The notes beneath the pieces were generated by a model that was not told where the DNA came from, ran no database searches, and saw nothing but the letters and a program-made list of their open reading frames with translations. A DNA stretch of 64,000 bases, taken from NCBI GenBank assembly GCA_001664505.1, contig CP011806.1, positions 4,168,177 to 4,232,176 of the forward strand. The letters are read 5' to 3'. Below are positions 48,630 to 55,959 of this stretch, piece after piece. A program made the translations under genes and the position numbers. The DNA comes from Acidobacteria bacterium Mor1 (GTDB lineage: Bacteria > Acidobacteriota > Polarisedimenticolia > Polarisedimenticolales > Polarisedimenticolaceae). Each line of letters starts with the position of its first letter. Positions within the stretch are counted from its first letter, which is position 1.

Positions 48630-49205
48630 ATGCATCAGCTCAGCCATCGCACCCCGGAATCCTGGGTCGGCCTGGTCGAGGAAAACCTCGATGACTTTCT
48701 GCGGGACCACGCCTCCAACGAGCGCAAGGTCTGCACCAGCGCCCTGCAGCTTCTGACTCAGCACCCCGAGCGTGAGGAGTTGGTGCGGGAGTTGATCGTG
48801 GTGGCCCAGGAGGAGATGGATCACTTCCGGCGGGTCCATGCGTTACTGGATGAGCGAGGCCAGCAGCTCGGGCTCGACGAGCCCGATCCCTACATGACCC
48901 GGTTGCGCCAGGCGATCCGCAAGCCCGACGTGGAGACCTACCTGCGGGACCGGCTGCTGCTCTTCGGCATCATCGAACTGCGTGGGTTCGAGCGTTTCCG
49001 GCTACTCGGCGACCACCTTGCCGATGAACGGCTTCGCGCCTTTTACGATGAGTTGGCCCGCAGCGAGGCCGGCCACTACGCTCTCTATCTCAAGCTGGCG
49101 CGGCTGTACTTTCCGCGGGACGAGGTCGAGAACCGCTTTCAGCAGCTCATCGCGCTGGAGAGCGAGGTGCTCGCCGGGCTGCCGCTCCGGCCGTCGCTCC
49201 ACTGA
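48630..49205 (+). CDS. miaE: tRNA-(ms2io6A)-hydroxylase MiaE
   Basis: A 191-residue ferritin-like di-iron protein. The sequence WVGLVEENLDDFLRDHASNERKVCTSALQLLTQHPEREELVRELIVVAQEEMDHFRRVHALLDERG and the later IIELRGFERFRLLGDHL...YDELARSEAGHYALYLKLARLYF match MiaE, with the Glu/ExxH ligands in QEEMDHF and SEAGHY. MiaE hydroxylates the isopentenyl side chain of 2-methylthio-N6-isopentenyladenosine at position 37 of tRNAs reading codons that begin with U. Length and motif order are normal. It starts 12 bases after the Tat-signal gene. miaA and miaB are not in the window. Confidence 0.93.
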   Translation: MHQLSHRTPESWVGLVEENLDDFLRDHASNERKVCTSALQLLTQHPEREELVRELIVVAQEEMDHFRRVHALLDERGQQLGLDEPDPYMTRLRQAIRKPDVETYLRDRLLLFGIIELRGFERFRLLGDHLADERLRAFYDELARSEAGHYALYLKLARLYFPRDEVENRFQQLIALESEVLAGLPLRPSLH

Positions 49206-49218
49206 ATCCCGAATCGCG

Positions 49219-50532
49219 TCACCCCTGCCCCCTCGCATCGGAAGCAAGCGCCGCCTCTTTCACCGCCTCGCTGACGCGATCATGGACCGCACGCTCCAGC
49301 GGGTTGGGCACGAGCGCCTCTCCGTCGGCACATTCGGCGATGGTACGGGCGGCCGCCAGCAGCATCTCGGTGGTGAAGCGCCGGGCGCCCGCTTCCAGCG
49401 CGCCGCGGAACAGCCCCGGGAAACCGAGCACGTTGTTGATGTTGCGGCCGTCGGCGGCGAAGGCGGCGCCGAGTTCCCGCGCCAGGTGCGGGCAGATTTC
49501 CGGGTCGGGGTTGCTCAGGGCGAAGATCATCTGGCCCTTGCGCACCATCTCGGGTTTGATCAGTCCGGGCACTCCGGTGGTGGCGATGATCACGTCCGCC
49601 CGGGCCATCAACTCCTCGAGGGTGCCGGTCTTGCCGCCCAACTCTTCGAAGCGGGTACGGGCATCCTCGTTGAGGTCCGAGCCGAGGAGTTCCTTGACCC
49701 CCATGCCGCTGAGCAGGCTGCCGATGCCGATTCCCGCGGCGCCGAGGCCGATCTGGCCGACCACAAGAGACGATAGGTCCCGTCCCGCCCGGGCGGTTCC
49801 GTTCAACAGCGCCGCGAGGGTAACCACGGCGGTGCCGTGCTGGTCGTCATGCAGCACCGGGATCGAGAGCCGCTCCTGCAGCTTGCGCTCGATCTCGAAG
49901 CATTCGGGAGCGCGGATGTCCTCGAGCTGGATCGCCCCGAAGGTCGGCGCGATGGCGGCAGTGGTCTCGACGATCCGGTCCGCATCGAGATCCTCGATCA
50001 GGATCGGAATTCCCGAGAGGTCGGCGAGCTGATGAAAGAGCGCCGCCTTGCCTTCCATCACCGGCATGCCCGCCACGGCGCCGATGTTGCCCAGGCCGAG
50101 GATGGCGGTGCCGTTGGTCACGATGGCGACGCTGCGGGCGATGTTGGTGTAGCGTGCGGCCGCCTCCGGTTCCTCCTGGATCTTCAGGCAGACCCGGGCG
50201 ACCCCCGGGGTGTAGACATCCCGCAACATGCGCACGCTGCTGATCGGAGCCTTGGGCTGGGTGTGGATCTTGCCGCCCTCGTGGCGGTCGAACACCCGGT
50301 CGGATATCCCGAGGACGTTCACGATCGGCAGCGAGGCCAGGGCCCGGGTCAGGGCGTCGTGCTGGCCGACCTCCATATCCAGGGTCAACTCCCAGAGGGT
50401 GCGGTCCTCGGTGCGGCTGATCGCCTCGAGCCCCTCGACGGTCAGCCCGGCCTTGCCGACCTCGGCCAGCACCGACGCCAGGTTGCCCGGCGAATGCTCG
50501 ACCTCGATACAGAACACCTGGGGGATCTTCAT
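49219..50532 (-). CDS. NAD(P)-dependent malic enzyme with N-terminal ACT domain
   Basis: A 437-residue enzyme. Residues 1-78 form an ACT regulatory domain (FCIEVEHSPGNLASVLAEVGKAGLTVEGLEAISRT). The malic-enzyme core follows: SSVRMLRDVYTPGVARVC (Tyr), ARSVAIVTNGTAILGLGNIGAVAGMPVMEGKAALF (Lys), IQLEDIRAPECFEIERKL and VLHDDQHGTAVVTLAALLN. The Rossmann motif is VVGQIGLGAAGIGIGSLLSGMG, with ALSNPDPEICP near the C-terminus. It oxidatively decarboxylates malate to pyruvate and CO2. The length of about 440 residues is typical of the short bacterial form. The ACT domain implies allosteric control, ligand unknown. Plus-strand neighbours lie on both sides. Confidence 0.95.
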   Translation of the reverse strand: MKIPQVFCIEVEHSPGNLASVLAEVGKAGLTVEGLEAISRTEDRTLWELTLDMEVGQHDALTRALASLPIVNVLGISDRVFDRHEGGKIHTQPKAPISSVRMLRDVYTPGVARVCLKIQEEPEAAARYTNIARSVAIVTNGTAILGLGNIGAVAGMPVMEGKAALFHQLADLSGIPILIEDLDADRIVETTAAIAPTFGAIQLEDIRAPECFEIERKLQERLSIPVLHDDQHGTAVVTLAALLNGTARAGRDLSSLVVGQIGLGAAGIGIGSLLSGMGVKELLGSDLNEDARTRFEELGGKTGTLEELMARADVIIATTGVPGLIKPEMVRKGQMIFALSNPDPEICPHLARELGAAFAADGRNINNVLGFPGLFRGALEAGARRFTTEMLLAAARTIAECADGEALVPNPLERAVHDRVSEAVKEAALASDARGQG

Positions 50533-50639
50533 CGCTTGCTCCCGTTGTCGTCGGACGTGGATGCCGCGAACGGCACTCCGACGATGGATTTGCGGCTCCC
50601 GGCCCGTCGGTTACCGGCGCAGGACACTAGAATACGCGG

Positions 50640-51404
50640 GTGATTCCCCAGGCCAATGCACCGACTCTCCTGGCGTTCTTCGCCCACCCCGACGACGAGG
50701 CGTTCAGCTGCGCCGGGACCCTGGCCGCCGCGGCCGCCATGGGGTGCGACGTGCGCGTGATCTGCGCGACCCGGGGAGAAGGGGGGCGGGATCGCGCCAC
50801 CGGTGCAACCGGCGCCGCCCTGGCCAGGGCGCGAAGCGGGGAGCTGGCGGCATCCTGCGCCGCTCTCGGGATCCGGCCGCCTGTGTTTCTCGACCACCCA
50901 GACGGCGGGCTCGAGGATCATGCCGATGCCCTGGCCCATTCCCTGGGCGATGCCCTTGCCGACTCCCTGGCCGACGTGGTCGAGGGTTCGGCTCCCGAGG
51001 TGGCGCTCACCCTGGGTACCGACGGGGCCTACGGCCACCGGGATCATCTCGCCTGTACCGCGGCCCTGGGTGCGGTTGCCGCGGCACGGAGCCTCACGGT
51101 GCTGCACGTGGTCTTTCCCGCCGAGCTGTTCACGGAACTACGGCGTCGCCTGAGCCGGTCGCCGGTTCCATTGGCGCCGCCGCCGGATGCCCCGGCGACG
51201 GTGGACTACCGGGTCGACACCCGTCCCTTTCGCGACAAGAAACTCGCCGCCATCGCGGCGCACCGGTCGCAGCTGGTCGACGACGATCCGATGAGTTTCC
51301 TGCTCCCCGGTCTGGTCGAACCGTTGCTCGACGAGGAGTGCTTCGCTCACGCAGCCGGACCGGCGTTGACCGCGCCCCTGTCCGATCTCTTCGGCGGAGT
51401 CTGA
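50640..51404 (+). CDS. PIG-L/LmbE-family deacetylase
   Basis: A 254-residue zinc deacetylase of the PIG-L/LmbE/MshB family starting at GTG 50640. The zinc-binding AHPDDEAFSCAGTLA (about 14-30) gives the first His and Asp ligands, and GTDGAYGHRDHLACTAAL contributes the downstream HxxH ligand. RVICATRGEGG and DHPDGGLEDH are also family-typical. Such enzymes remove N-acetyl groups from GlcNAc-containing substrates such as mycothiol/bacillithiol precursors or glycolipids. The stop overlaps the start of a GT4 glycosyltransferase by one base, a pairing seen in glycoconjugate or low-molecular-weight thiol pathways. Confidence 0.93.
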   Translation: MIPQANAPTLLAFFAHPDDEAFSCAGTLAAAAAMGCDVRVICATRGEGGRDRATGATGAALARARSGELAASCAALGIRPPVFLDHPDGGLEDHADALAHSLGDALADSLADVVEGSAPEVALTLGTDGAYGHRDHLACTAALGAVAAARSLTVLHVVFPAELFTELRRRLSRSPVPLAPPPDAPATVDYRVDTRPFRDKKLAAIAAHRSQLVDDDPMSFLLPGLVEPLLDEECFAHAAGPALTAPLSDLFGGV

Positions 51405-52507
51405 TGCGCATCCTGCATCTGACCCGGGATTTCCCGCCCCGCCATTGCGGCGGGACCTCGACGGCGACGGCGGGGCTGGTCGCTGCTCTGGAAAGGGGGG
51501 GCATCTCCTGCGCCGTAGCCAGCTTCGACGACTACCGTCCGGCCCGTGCCTCCGGTCGCGAGCCTGAGCCGTCGCCGGTCGAACAGGCGGTCTCCGACGG
51601 CATCCTGCGCATCGATACCGAGGCGGACCTGGCCGCACTTCCAGGGTTTGCAGAAGCCTTCGAGCCGGATCAAATCCTGCTGCACGTCGACTTGCTTCAG
51701 GAAGCGGCGGAGCATCTTCGACGGCAACTGGGAGTGCCCTTGTCGGCGACCATGCACGTCTGCCACCGGCAGATGCTGCGGGTGGTCAAGGCTGAACGCA
51801 CCAGTGCCAGTCTCGAAGCCCAGGAACGGGTCATCGCCGAAGCGGACGGTCTGATCGCGCCGACCCGGGCCGCGGCGGACGCACTGCTGGCGGACTACCC
51901 CGGGATCGGACCGAGACTTCATGTCGCCGGGTTCACCGTGGAGCGGGAGCCGGTGGCGGAACCCGACGGGATGAGGTTGGTCCACGTCGGCCGCTTCGGC
52001 GCGGTCAAGGGAACCGATCGCCTGATCGACCTCCTCCCGCACCTGTTTGATGAACCGCGGCTGACCATCGACATCGTGGGCGGGTTGCCGCGCAACCTCC
52101 AGCGGGAGCGGCGCTGGAAGGAGCGTCTGACCCAGGCCGCGGGAGACGCCGCCGATCGACTGCATCTCCACGGCTGGCTTGACCCGGCGGAGCGGGATCG
52201 GGTCATGAGCCGCGCCCAGGCATTGCTCAGCGTGAGCCGGATCGAGACCTTCGGGCTGGCCGCTCTCGAGGCCCTGGCCCGGGGCATCCCGGTCTGCGGC
52301 TACCGGGAACCGGCGCTGGTCGAGACCGCGCCGGGACAGCGCTGGCTGGAAGACGGGCCGGCCCCCGATGTTGCCGCGGGGGTTCTGGAGTTCCTGAGAG
52401 ACCGGGATCGCTGCCTGGAGCTGGGGCGCAGCGGCCGGCAGGCGATTCCGGGCTGGGAGGAGGTTCTGCCCGGTTGGCGCGCTGTTTTCGCGGCCGCTCG
52501 CGACTGA
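51404..52507 (+). CDS. GT4-family glycosyltransferase
   Basis: A 367-residue retaining glycosyltransferase. The N-terminal domain has RILHLTRDFPPRHCGGTSTATAGLVAALERGG, the glycine loop of GT4. The C-terminal donor-binding domain shows LVHVGRFGAVKGTDRLIDLLPHL, HLHGWLDPAERDRVMSRAQALLSVSRIETFGLAALEALARGIPVCGY, with the E-x7-E motif at ETFGLAALE. The start ATG overlaps the deacetylase stop (TGATG). Together they resemble deacetylase/glycosyltransferase pairs such as BshB/BshA, but the sequence does not prove a bacillithiol role. A candidate new promoter lies just after its stop. Confidence 0.93.
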   Translation: MRILHLTRDFPPRHCGGTSTATAGLVAALERGGISCAVASFDDYRPARASGREPEPSPVEQAVSDGILRIDTEADLAALPGFAEAFEPDQILLHVDLLQEAAEHLRRQLGVPLSATMHVCHRQMLRVVKAERTSASLEAQERVIAEADGLIAPTRAAADALLADYPGIGPRLHVAGFTVEREPVAEPDGMRLVHVGRFGAVKGTDRLIDLLPHLFDEPRLTIDIVGGLPRNLQRERRWKERLTQAAGDAADRLHLHGWLDPAERDRVMSRAQALLSVSRIETFGLAALEALARGIPVCGYREPALVETAPGQRWLEDGPAPDVAAGVLEFLRDRDRCLELGRSGRQAIPGWEEVLPGWRAVFAAARD

Positions 52508-52508
52508 C

Positions 52509-52537
52509 TTGCCCCTCCAGGGGGCGATCATTACTAT
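52509..52537 (+). promoter_or_regulatory. Candidate sigma-70 promoter of the metal-efflux operon
   Basis: TTGCCC (52509-52514) and TACTAT (52532-52537) are separated by 17 nt, the standard -35/-10 layout. The -35 region overlaps the palindrome CCCCT-CC-AGGGG (52512-52523). Predicted transcription start is about 52544, two bases before ATG 52546, which has no Shine-Dalgarno. The first gene of the operon may therefore be leaderless. Confidence 0.45.
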
Positions 52538-52545
52538 CCGCAGAG

Positions 52546-53052
52546 ATGCGTCGAATTCTAGCCATCGCGTGCTGTTTGCTGCTGACGACCTTCGCACCGG
52601 TCGTCGGGGCGGCCCACCTGCACGAGGTGGCGGGGCACCATGACGGGCAGGGCTTCCGCGGGATTCACGCCCATTTGCCGAGTTCGACCGCCGAGGATCA
52701 TCACGACCACGGTCACCATCAGGATCACGGTCACGGGCATCATCACCACGGCCGACACGGCCACGGCCACCACGGCCACGGCGAGCAGCATCCTCACCAT
52801 GAGGATCAGGGCCACTCGGCGCTTGAATCCCACTGTCATGCGCCGACCGACTCGCACCACCACGATGTCGTCCACGTCGGCTCGCCGCTGGCTCGAACCT
52901 TCGAGCTGTCTGCGTGGGCATCACCTGCGGAGTTGCCGGTACCCCTCGGGTTCGAGTTGCCGCAGTGGGCTGCGGCGCCGATCGAGCCGGTACGCCATGA
53001 CATCCGGCGATCGCCCGCTAGCGTCCCACGAGGGCGCGCTCCTCCCGCCTAG
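52546..53052 (+). CDS. Histidine-rich periplasmic metal-binding protein
   Basis: A 168-residue exported protein with signal peptide MRRILAIACCLLLTTFAPVVGAAH. The mature N-terminus (residues about 25-110) is extremely rich in His, Asp and Gly (EDHHDHGHHQDHGHGHHHHG, then GRHGHGHHGHGEQHPHHEDQ), a sequence that can bind zinc, nickel, cobalt or copper. The C-terminal 60 residues are hydrophobic then basic, without a clear anchor. It is the first gene of the operon that encodes an RND heavy-metal pump, so it may buffer or deliver metal in the periplasm. No ribosome site precedes the ATG. Confidence 0.8.
   Translation: MRRILAIACCLLLTTFAPVVGAAHLHEVAGHHDGQGFRGIHAHLPSSTAEDHHDHGHHQDHGHGHHHHGRHGHGHHGHGEQHPHHEDQGHSALESHCHAPTDSHHHDVVHVGSPLARTFELSAWASPAELPVPLGFELPQWAAAPIEPVRHDIRRSPASVPRGRAPPA
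52699..52818 (+). repeat. His-codon-rich low-complexity stretch
   Basis: About 120 bases made mainly of CAT/CAC codons separated by GGC, GAC and GAT codons, inside the His-rich protein gene. It is imperfectly repetitive (CACGGCCAC-type units) and could vary in length by slippage. Confidence 0.6.
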
Positions 53053-53067
53053 TCCTTTCGTCTCTCC

Positions 53068-53123
53068 TGCGCCGTCGACGGAAGTCTGACCGAGATCGGA
53101 CTCGTCCGCTGTCCGACGGCGCA
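53068..53123 (+). promoter_or_regulatory. Long hairpin between His-rich and TolC-type genes
   Basis: TGCGCCGTCG (53068-53077) and CGACGGCGCA (53114-53123) form a perfect 10-bp stem. The 36-nt loop can fold further through AGTC/GACT and CCGA/TCGG pairing. It lies in the intercistronic gap, where it could set different expression levels by termination, RNA processing or mRNA protection. No T-tract follows. Confidence 0.45.
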
Positions 53124-53152
53124 TCCCGCATGGATTGTTCGACGAGAGGAGT

Positions 53153-54388
53153 ATGCCCATGGTGTCCTCACGGACCCTCGTGGCTTTCGCCGTCATCGCG
53201 ACGGCATGTCCCGCAGTATTCGCGGCCGCCGAGTCTCTGACCGAGGCCGCATGCCTTGAACGGTTTCGCGCCGAGAGTCCCGACGCCCGCAGGATCGCGT
53301 TGATCGAGCGAGCGGGTGATCTGGCGGCGACTGCAGCCGGGCGGCCGGATGATCCGACCCTGTCCTATCAGCGGGAGGATGCCCTCGGTGCGCGGGACGA
53401 GTTTCTCAGTGTTGCCCAGCCATTGCCGCTGACCGGTCGCCGGCGTCTGGTTCGCAGCAGCGTCGCGGCCGCGTCCACTGCGGAACGGTACGCCGCCCGT
53501 CGCGATCTCGCCGATCGCGAGGCGGCGCTACGCCGGGCCTTTCAACGGGTGTTGCACCAGGAAGCGATGCTCGAGCTGCACCGGGAGGGTTTGGCCCGCC
53601 TGGAGGAGCTGGTGCGGGTTCTCGCCGAACGAGAGCGCGCCGGCGAGGGTTCGGGCTACGACCTGCTGCGCGTCGAGCAGGAGCACGCGGCGGTACAGAT
53701 TGCCGCGGGCCGCATCGAGGGCGAGGTCGCTTCGGCCCGGGCGCGGTTCGGCTCGTTCTTCGCCGCGGAACAGGAGATGGCCCGGCAGGTGTTGGTCGAG
53801 GGTCCGAAGCAGCCCCGGCCGACACCGTCGGACGAGGAGGCGCTGGCCGCGGCCTTTGCACGGCGCAGCGATCTTGCCGCCGCCAAAGCCCGCCGGGAGC
53901 GCTTCGATCTCGATCGTCGTGCTGCGGTGCGGTCGCGGGTTCCGGAGCCGGAGCTCCAGGCGGGGCTCAAGCGTAGCGAGAGCGACGGTGCTCGAGACAC
54001 CGGTTTCTTTGCCGCGGTCAGTCTGCCGCTCAGGATCTCGGGGCGCGGCAAGCTCGAGGCCGCCCGTGCGGCATCTCGCCGGGATCGCGCGGAGCTCGAG
54101 ATCGAGGTGCTCGAGCGGAACGTGCGCGCCGAAGTGCTGGAAGCTCTGTCCCGGGAGCGCGCCGCTCGGGGCGTGTGGCAGCGGGGCCGGCAGAGTATCG
54201 CCCGCGCCGAGCAACTCCGTTCGATCGCCGAGCTGGCCTACCGGGAAGGAGAGGGCCGGGTGCTCGATCTGCTCGATGCCTACCGCAGCACTCTCGAGGC
54301 CGAGGTCTCTGCCCGTGAGCTGCGTTTCGAGGCGAAGCTGGCCGAGCTCGAAACCGACCGTGTGATGGAAAGCGAGGTCTCGCCATGA
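53153..54388 (+). CDS. TolC-family outer-membrane efflux protein (CzcC/CusC-like)
   Basis: A 411-residue exported protein. ATG 53153 has GAGAGGAG directly upstream; ATG 53159 with better spacing is possible. A signal peptide ends near FAAAES. The rest is two long helical repeats as in outer-membrane efflux proteins: TLSYQREDALGARDEFLSVAQPLPLTGRRR, then coiled segments LREAFQRVLHQEAMLELHREGLARLEELVRVLAERERAGEGSGYDLLRVEQE and the second-half ERNVRAEVLEALSRERAARGVWQRG...AYREGEGRVLDLLDAYRSTLEAE. It forms the outer-membrane channel for the RND pump downstream. It overlaps the adaptor gene by 4 nt. Confidence 0.9.
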   Translation: MPMVSSRTLVAFAVIATACPAVFAAAESLTEAACLERFRAESPDARRIALIERAGDLAATAAGRPDDPTLSYQREDALGARDEFLSVAQPLPLTGRRRLVRSSVAAASTAERYAARRDLADREAALRRAFQRVLHQEAMLELHREGLARLEELVRVLAERERAGEGSGYDLLRVEQEHAAVQIAAGRIEGEVASARARFGSFFAAEQEMARQVLVEGPKQPRPTPSDEEALAAAFARRSDLAAAKARRERFDLDRRAAVRSRVPEPELQAGLKRSESDGARDTGFFAAVSLPLRISGRGKLEAARAASRRDRAELEIEVLERNVRAEVLEALSRERAARGVWQRGRQSIARAEQLRSIAELAYREGEGRVLDLLDAYRSTLEAEVSARELRFEAKLAELETDRVMESEVSP

Positions 54389-55950
54389 GAAGCGTGTGTG
54401 TCGTCTTGTTGAGCGGTTTGCTCCTGGCCGGTTGCGGTCTGCCGGAGCGTCAGGGTTCGGGGCACGGTCATGGCCATGATCACGGACCACACGGTCACGA
54501 TGGTGACCACGGCCACGATCACGGCCAGGAAGCTCGAACGCTCTGGAGCGAGCACAGCGAACTCATGCTGGAGCATCCGCCGCTGGTGGCCGGTGAGGCC
54601 GCCCGGGTGGTGATGCACATCACCGAGCTGAGCGGCTTTCGACCGGTCGCCGGCGCGTCGGTCTCGTTGACCCTGACCGATGCCGCCGATGCCGTGGAGC
54701 GCTTCACGGCGGAACCGTCTCAACCGGGTATCTACGCGGTCGAGGTCACGCCCCGAGGCGCCGGTTTGTCCCGCATGGCGGTACGCATCCAGGCCGGCGA
54801 GATGGACGACGTCCACGAAGCGGGCATCGTCACGGTTCACACGGCCGGCAGTCATCCGTCGAGCGAGACCGGCGCTGCCGAAGACTCGATCGCGTTCAGC
54901 AAGGAGCAGCAGTGGGCGCTGGACTTCGGCGTCGCCGCTGCAGAGCAGCGCGCCGTGCAGGGCGGTCTGACGGTGCCGGCCGACGTGCACGCGCGAACCG
55001 GCGGTGATGCGACCCTGACCGCGCCTGTGCCGGGAAGGATCGATCCTTCCGGTGAGGTGCCGCACCCCGGAGCACGGGTCCGCGCCGGGCAGGTGCTGGC
55101 CCACATCCTGCCCCGCTCCGACGACCTGCGGGACGCGGCGGCTCTCCGCGCCGACGTGGTCGCGCTGGAGCAGGAACGCGGCCTGGCGCAACGGGAAAAG
55201 GAGCGGGCCGAACGGTTGGTCGATGCCCGGGCGGTGCCTGCCCGGCGGCTGGATCAAGCCCGGGCGGATCTCGCCTCGGCCGAGGCCGGCCTCGAGGCGG
55301 CCCGGGCGCGATGGGATCGCTATCGGTTGTTGAGCGATCCCCAGGCCTCGGACCCCGACGGTGGATACACGATCCGGGCTCCCTTCGATGGGGTGGTGAT
55401 CGAGGTGTCCTTTGCTGCAGGGGAGAGTGTCGAGCAGGGGCAGCCGCTGCTGCAGTTGATCGATCCGGACGAGGTGCACCTGGTCGGCCTGGTGCCGGAG
55501 TCGTCGGCCCAGGGACTCGACAATCTGACCGGCGGGGAGTTGATCGTCCGCGGCCAGCAGCCCCGCCGGCTCGGCACCCCTCTGGTCGTCGGTCCGGTGA
55601 TCGACCCCGGAGGGAGGACGACCGAGGTCTGCTTCTCCTTCGATAATCGGGAGGCGGGTCTGGCCCTGGGATCCAGGGTCGAGGTCCGCCTGTTCCGCGG
55701 AGATCCGGTCGAAGCAACCACGATTCCCGAGTCGGCGCTGATCGACGACGCGGGAGTTCCGGTGGCCTACGTGCAGGTCGGAGGGGAGTCCTTCGAGCGC
55801 CGCATGTTGCGCCTGGGTGACCGCGCCGATGGTTTCGTCCAGGTGCTCGAGGGGCTCGAGCCCGGCGAACGGGTCGTGGATCGCGGTGCGTACCTGGTGC
55901 GTCTGGCCAGTGCGGCCGACGCCGCGCCCTCTCACGGGCATGTCCACTAG
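54385..55950 (+). CDS. RND efflux adaptor (CzcB/CusB-like) lipoprotein with His-rich N-terminus
   Basis: A 521-residue periplasmic adaptor. The signal ends in a clear lipobox LLLAGC (Cys17), followed by a metal-binding stretch (GHGHGHDHGPHGHDGDHGHDHG, residues about 26-48). An extra beta domain (55-150) precedes the HlyD-type core: VPADVHARTGGDATLTAPVPGRIDPSG, a helical hairpin (LRADVVALEQERGLAQREKERAERLVDARAVPARRLDQARADLASAEAGLEAARA), and the lipoyl/barrel part with IRAPFDGVVIEVSFAAGESVEQGQPLLQLID. The C-terminus ends HGHVH. It links the pump to the TolC-type channel and may bind metal as CusB does. Confidence 0.93.
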   Translation: MRSVCVVLLSGLLLAGCGLPERQGSGHGHGHDHGPHGHDGDHGHDHGQEARTLWSEHSELMLEHPPLVAGEAARVVMHITELSGFRPVAGASVSLTLTDAADAVERFTAEPSQPGIYAVEVTPRGAGLSRMAVRIQAGEMDDVHEAGIVTVHTAGSHPSSETGAAEDSIAFSKEQQWALDFGVAAAEQRAVQGGLTVPADVHARTGGDATLTAPVPGRIDPSGEVPHPGARVRAGQVLAHILPRSDDLRDAAALRADVVALEQERGLAQREKERAERLVDARAVPARRLDQARADLASAEAGLEAARARWDRYRLLSDPQASDPDGGYTIRAPFDGVVIEVSFAAGESVEQGQPLLQLIDPDEVHLVGLVPESSAQGLDNLTGGELIVRGQQPRRLGTPLVVGPVIDPGGRTTEVCFSFDNREAGLALGSRVEVRLFRGDPVEATTIPESALIDDAGVPVAYVQVGGESFERRMLRLGDRADGFVQVLEGLEPGERVVDRGAYLVRLASAADAAPSHGHVH

Positions 55951-55959
55951 GAGGCGGAG

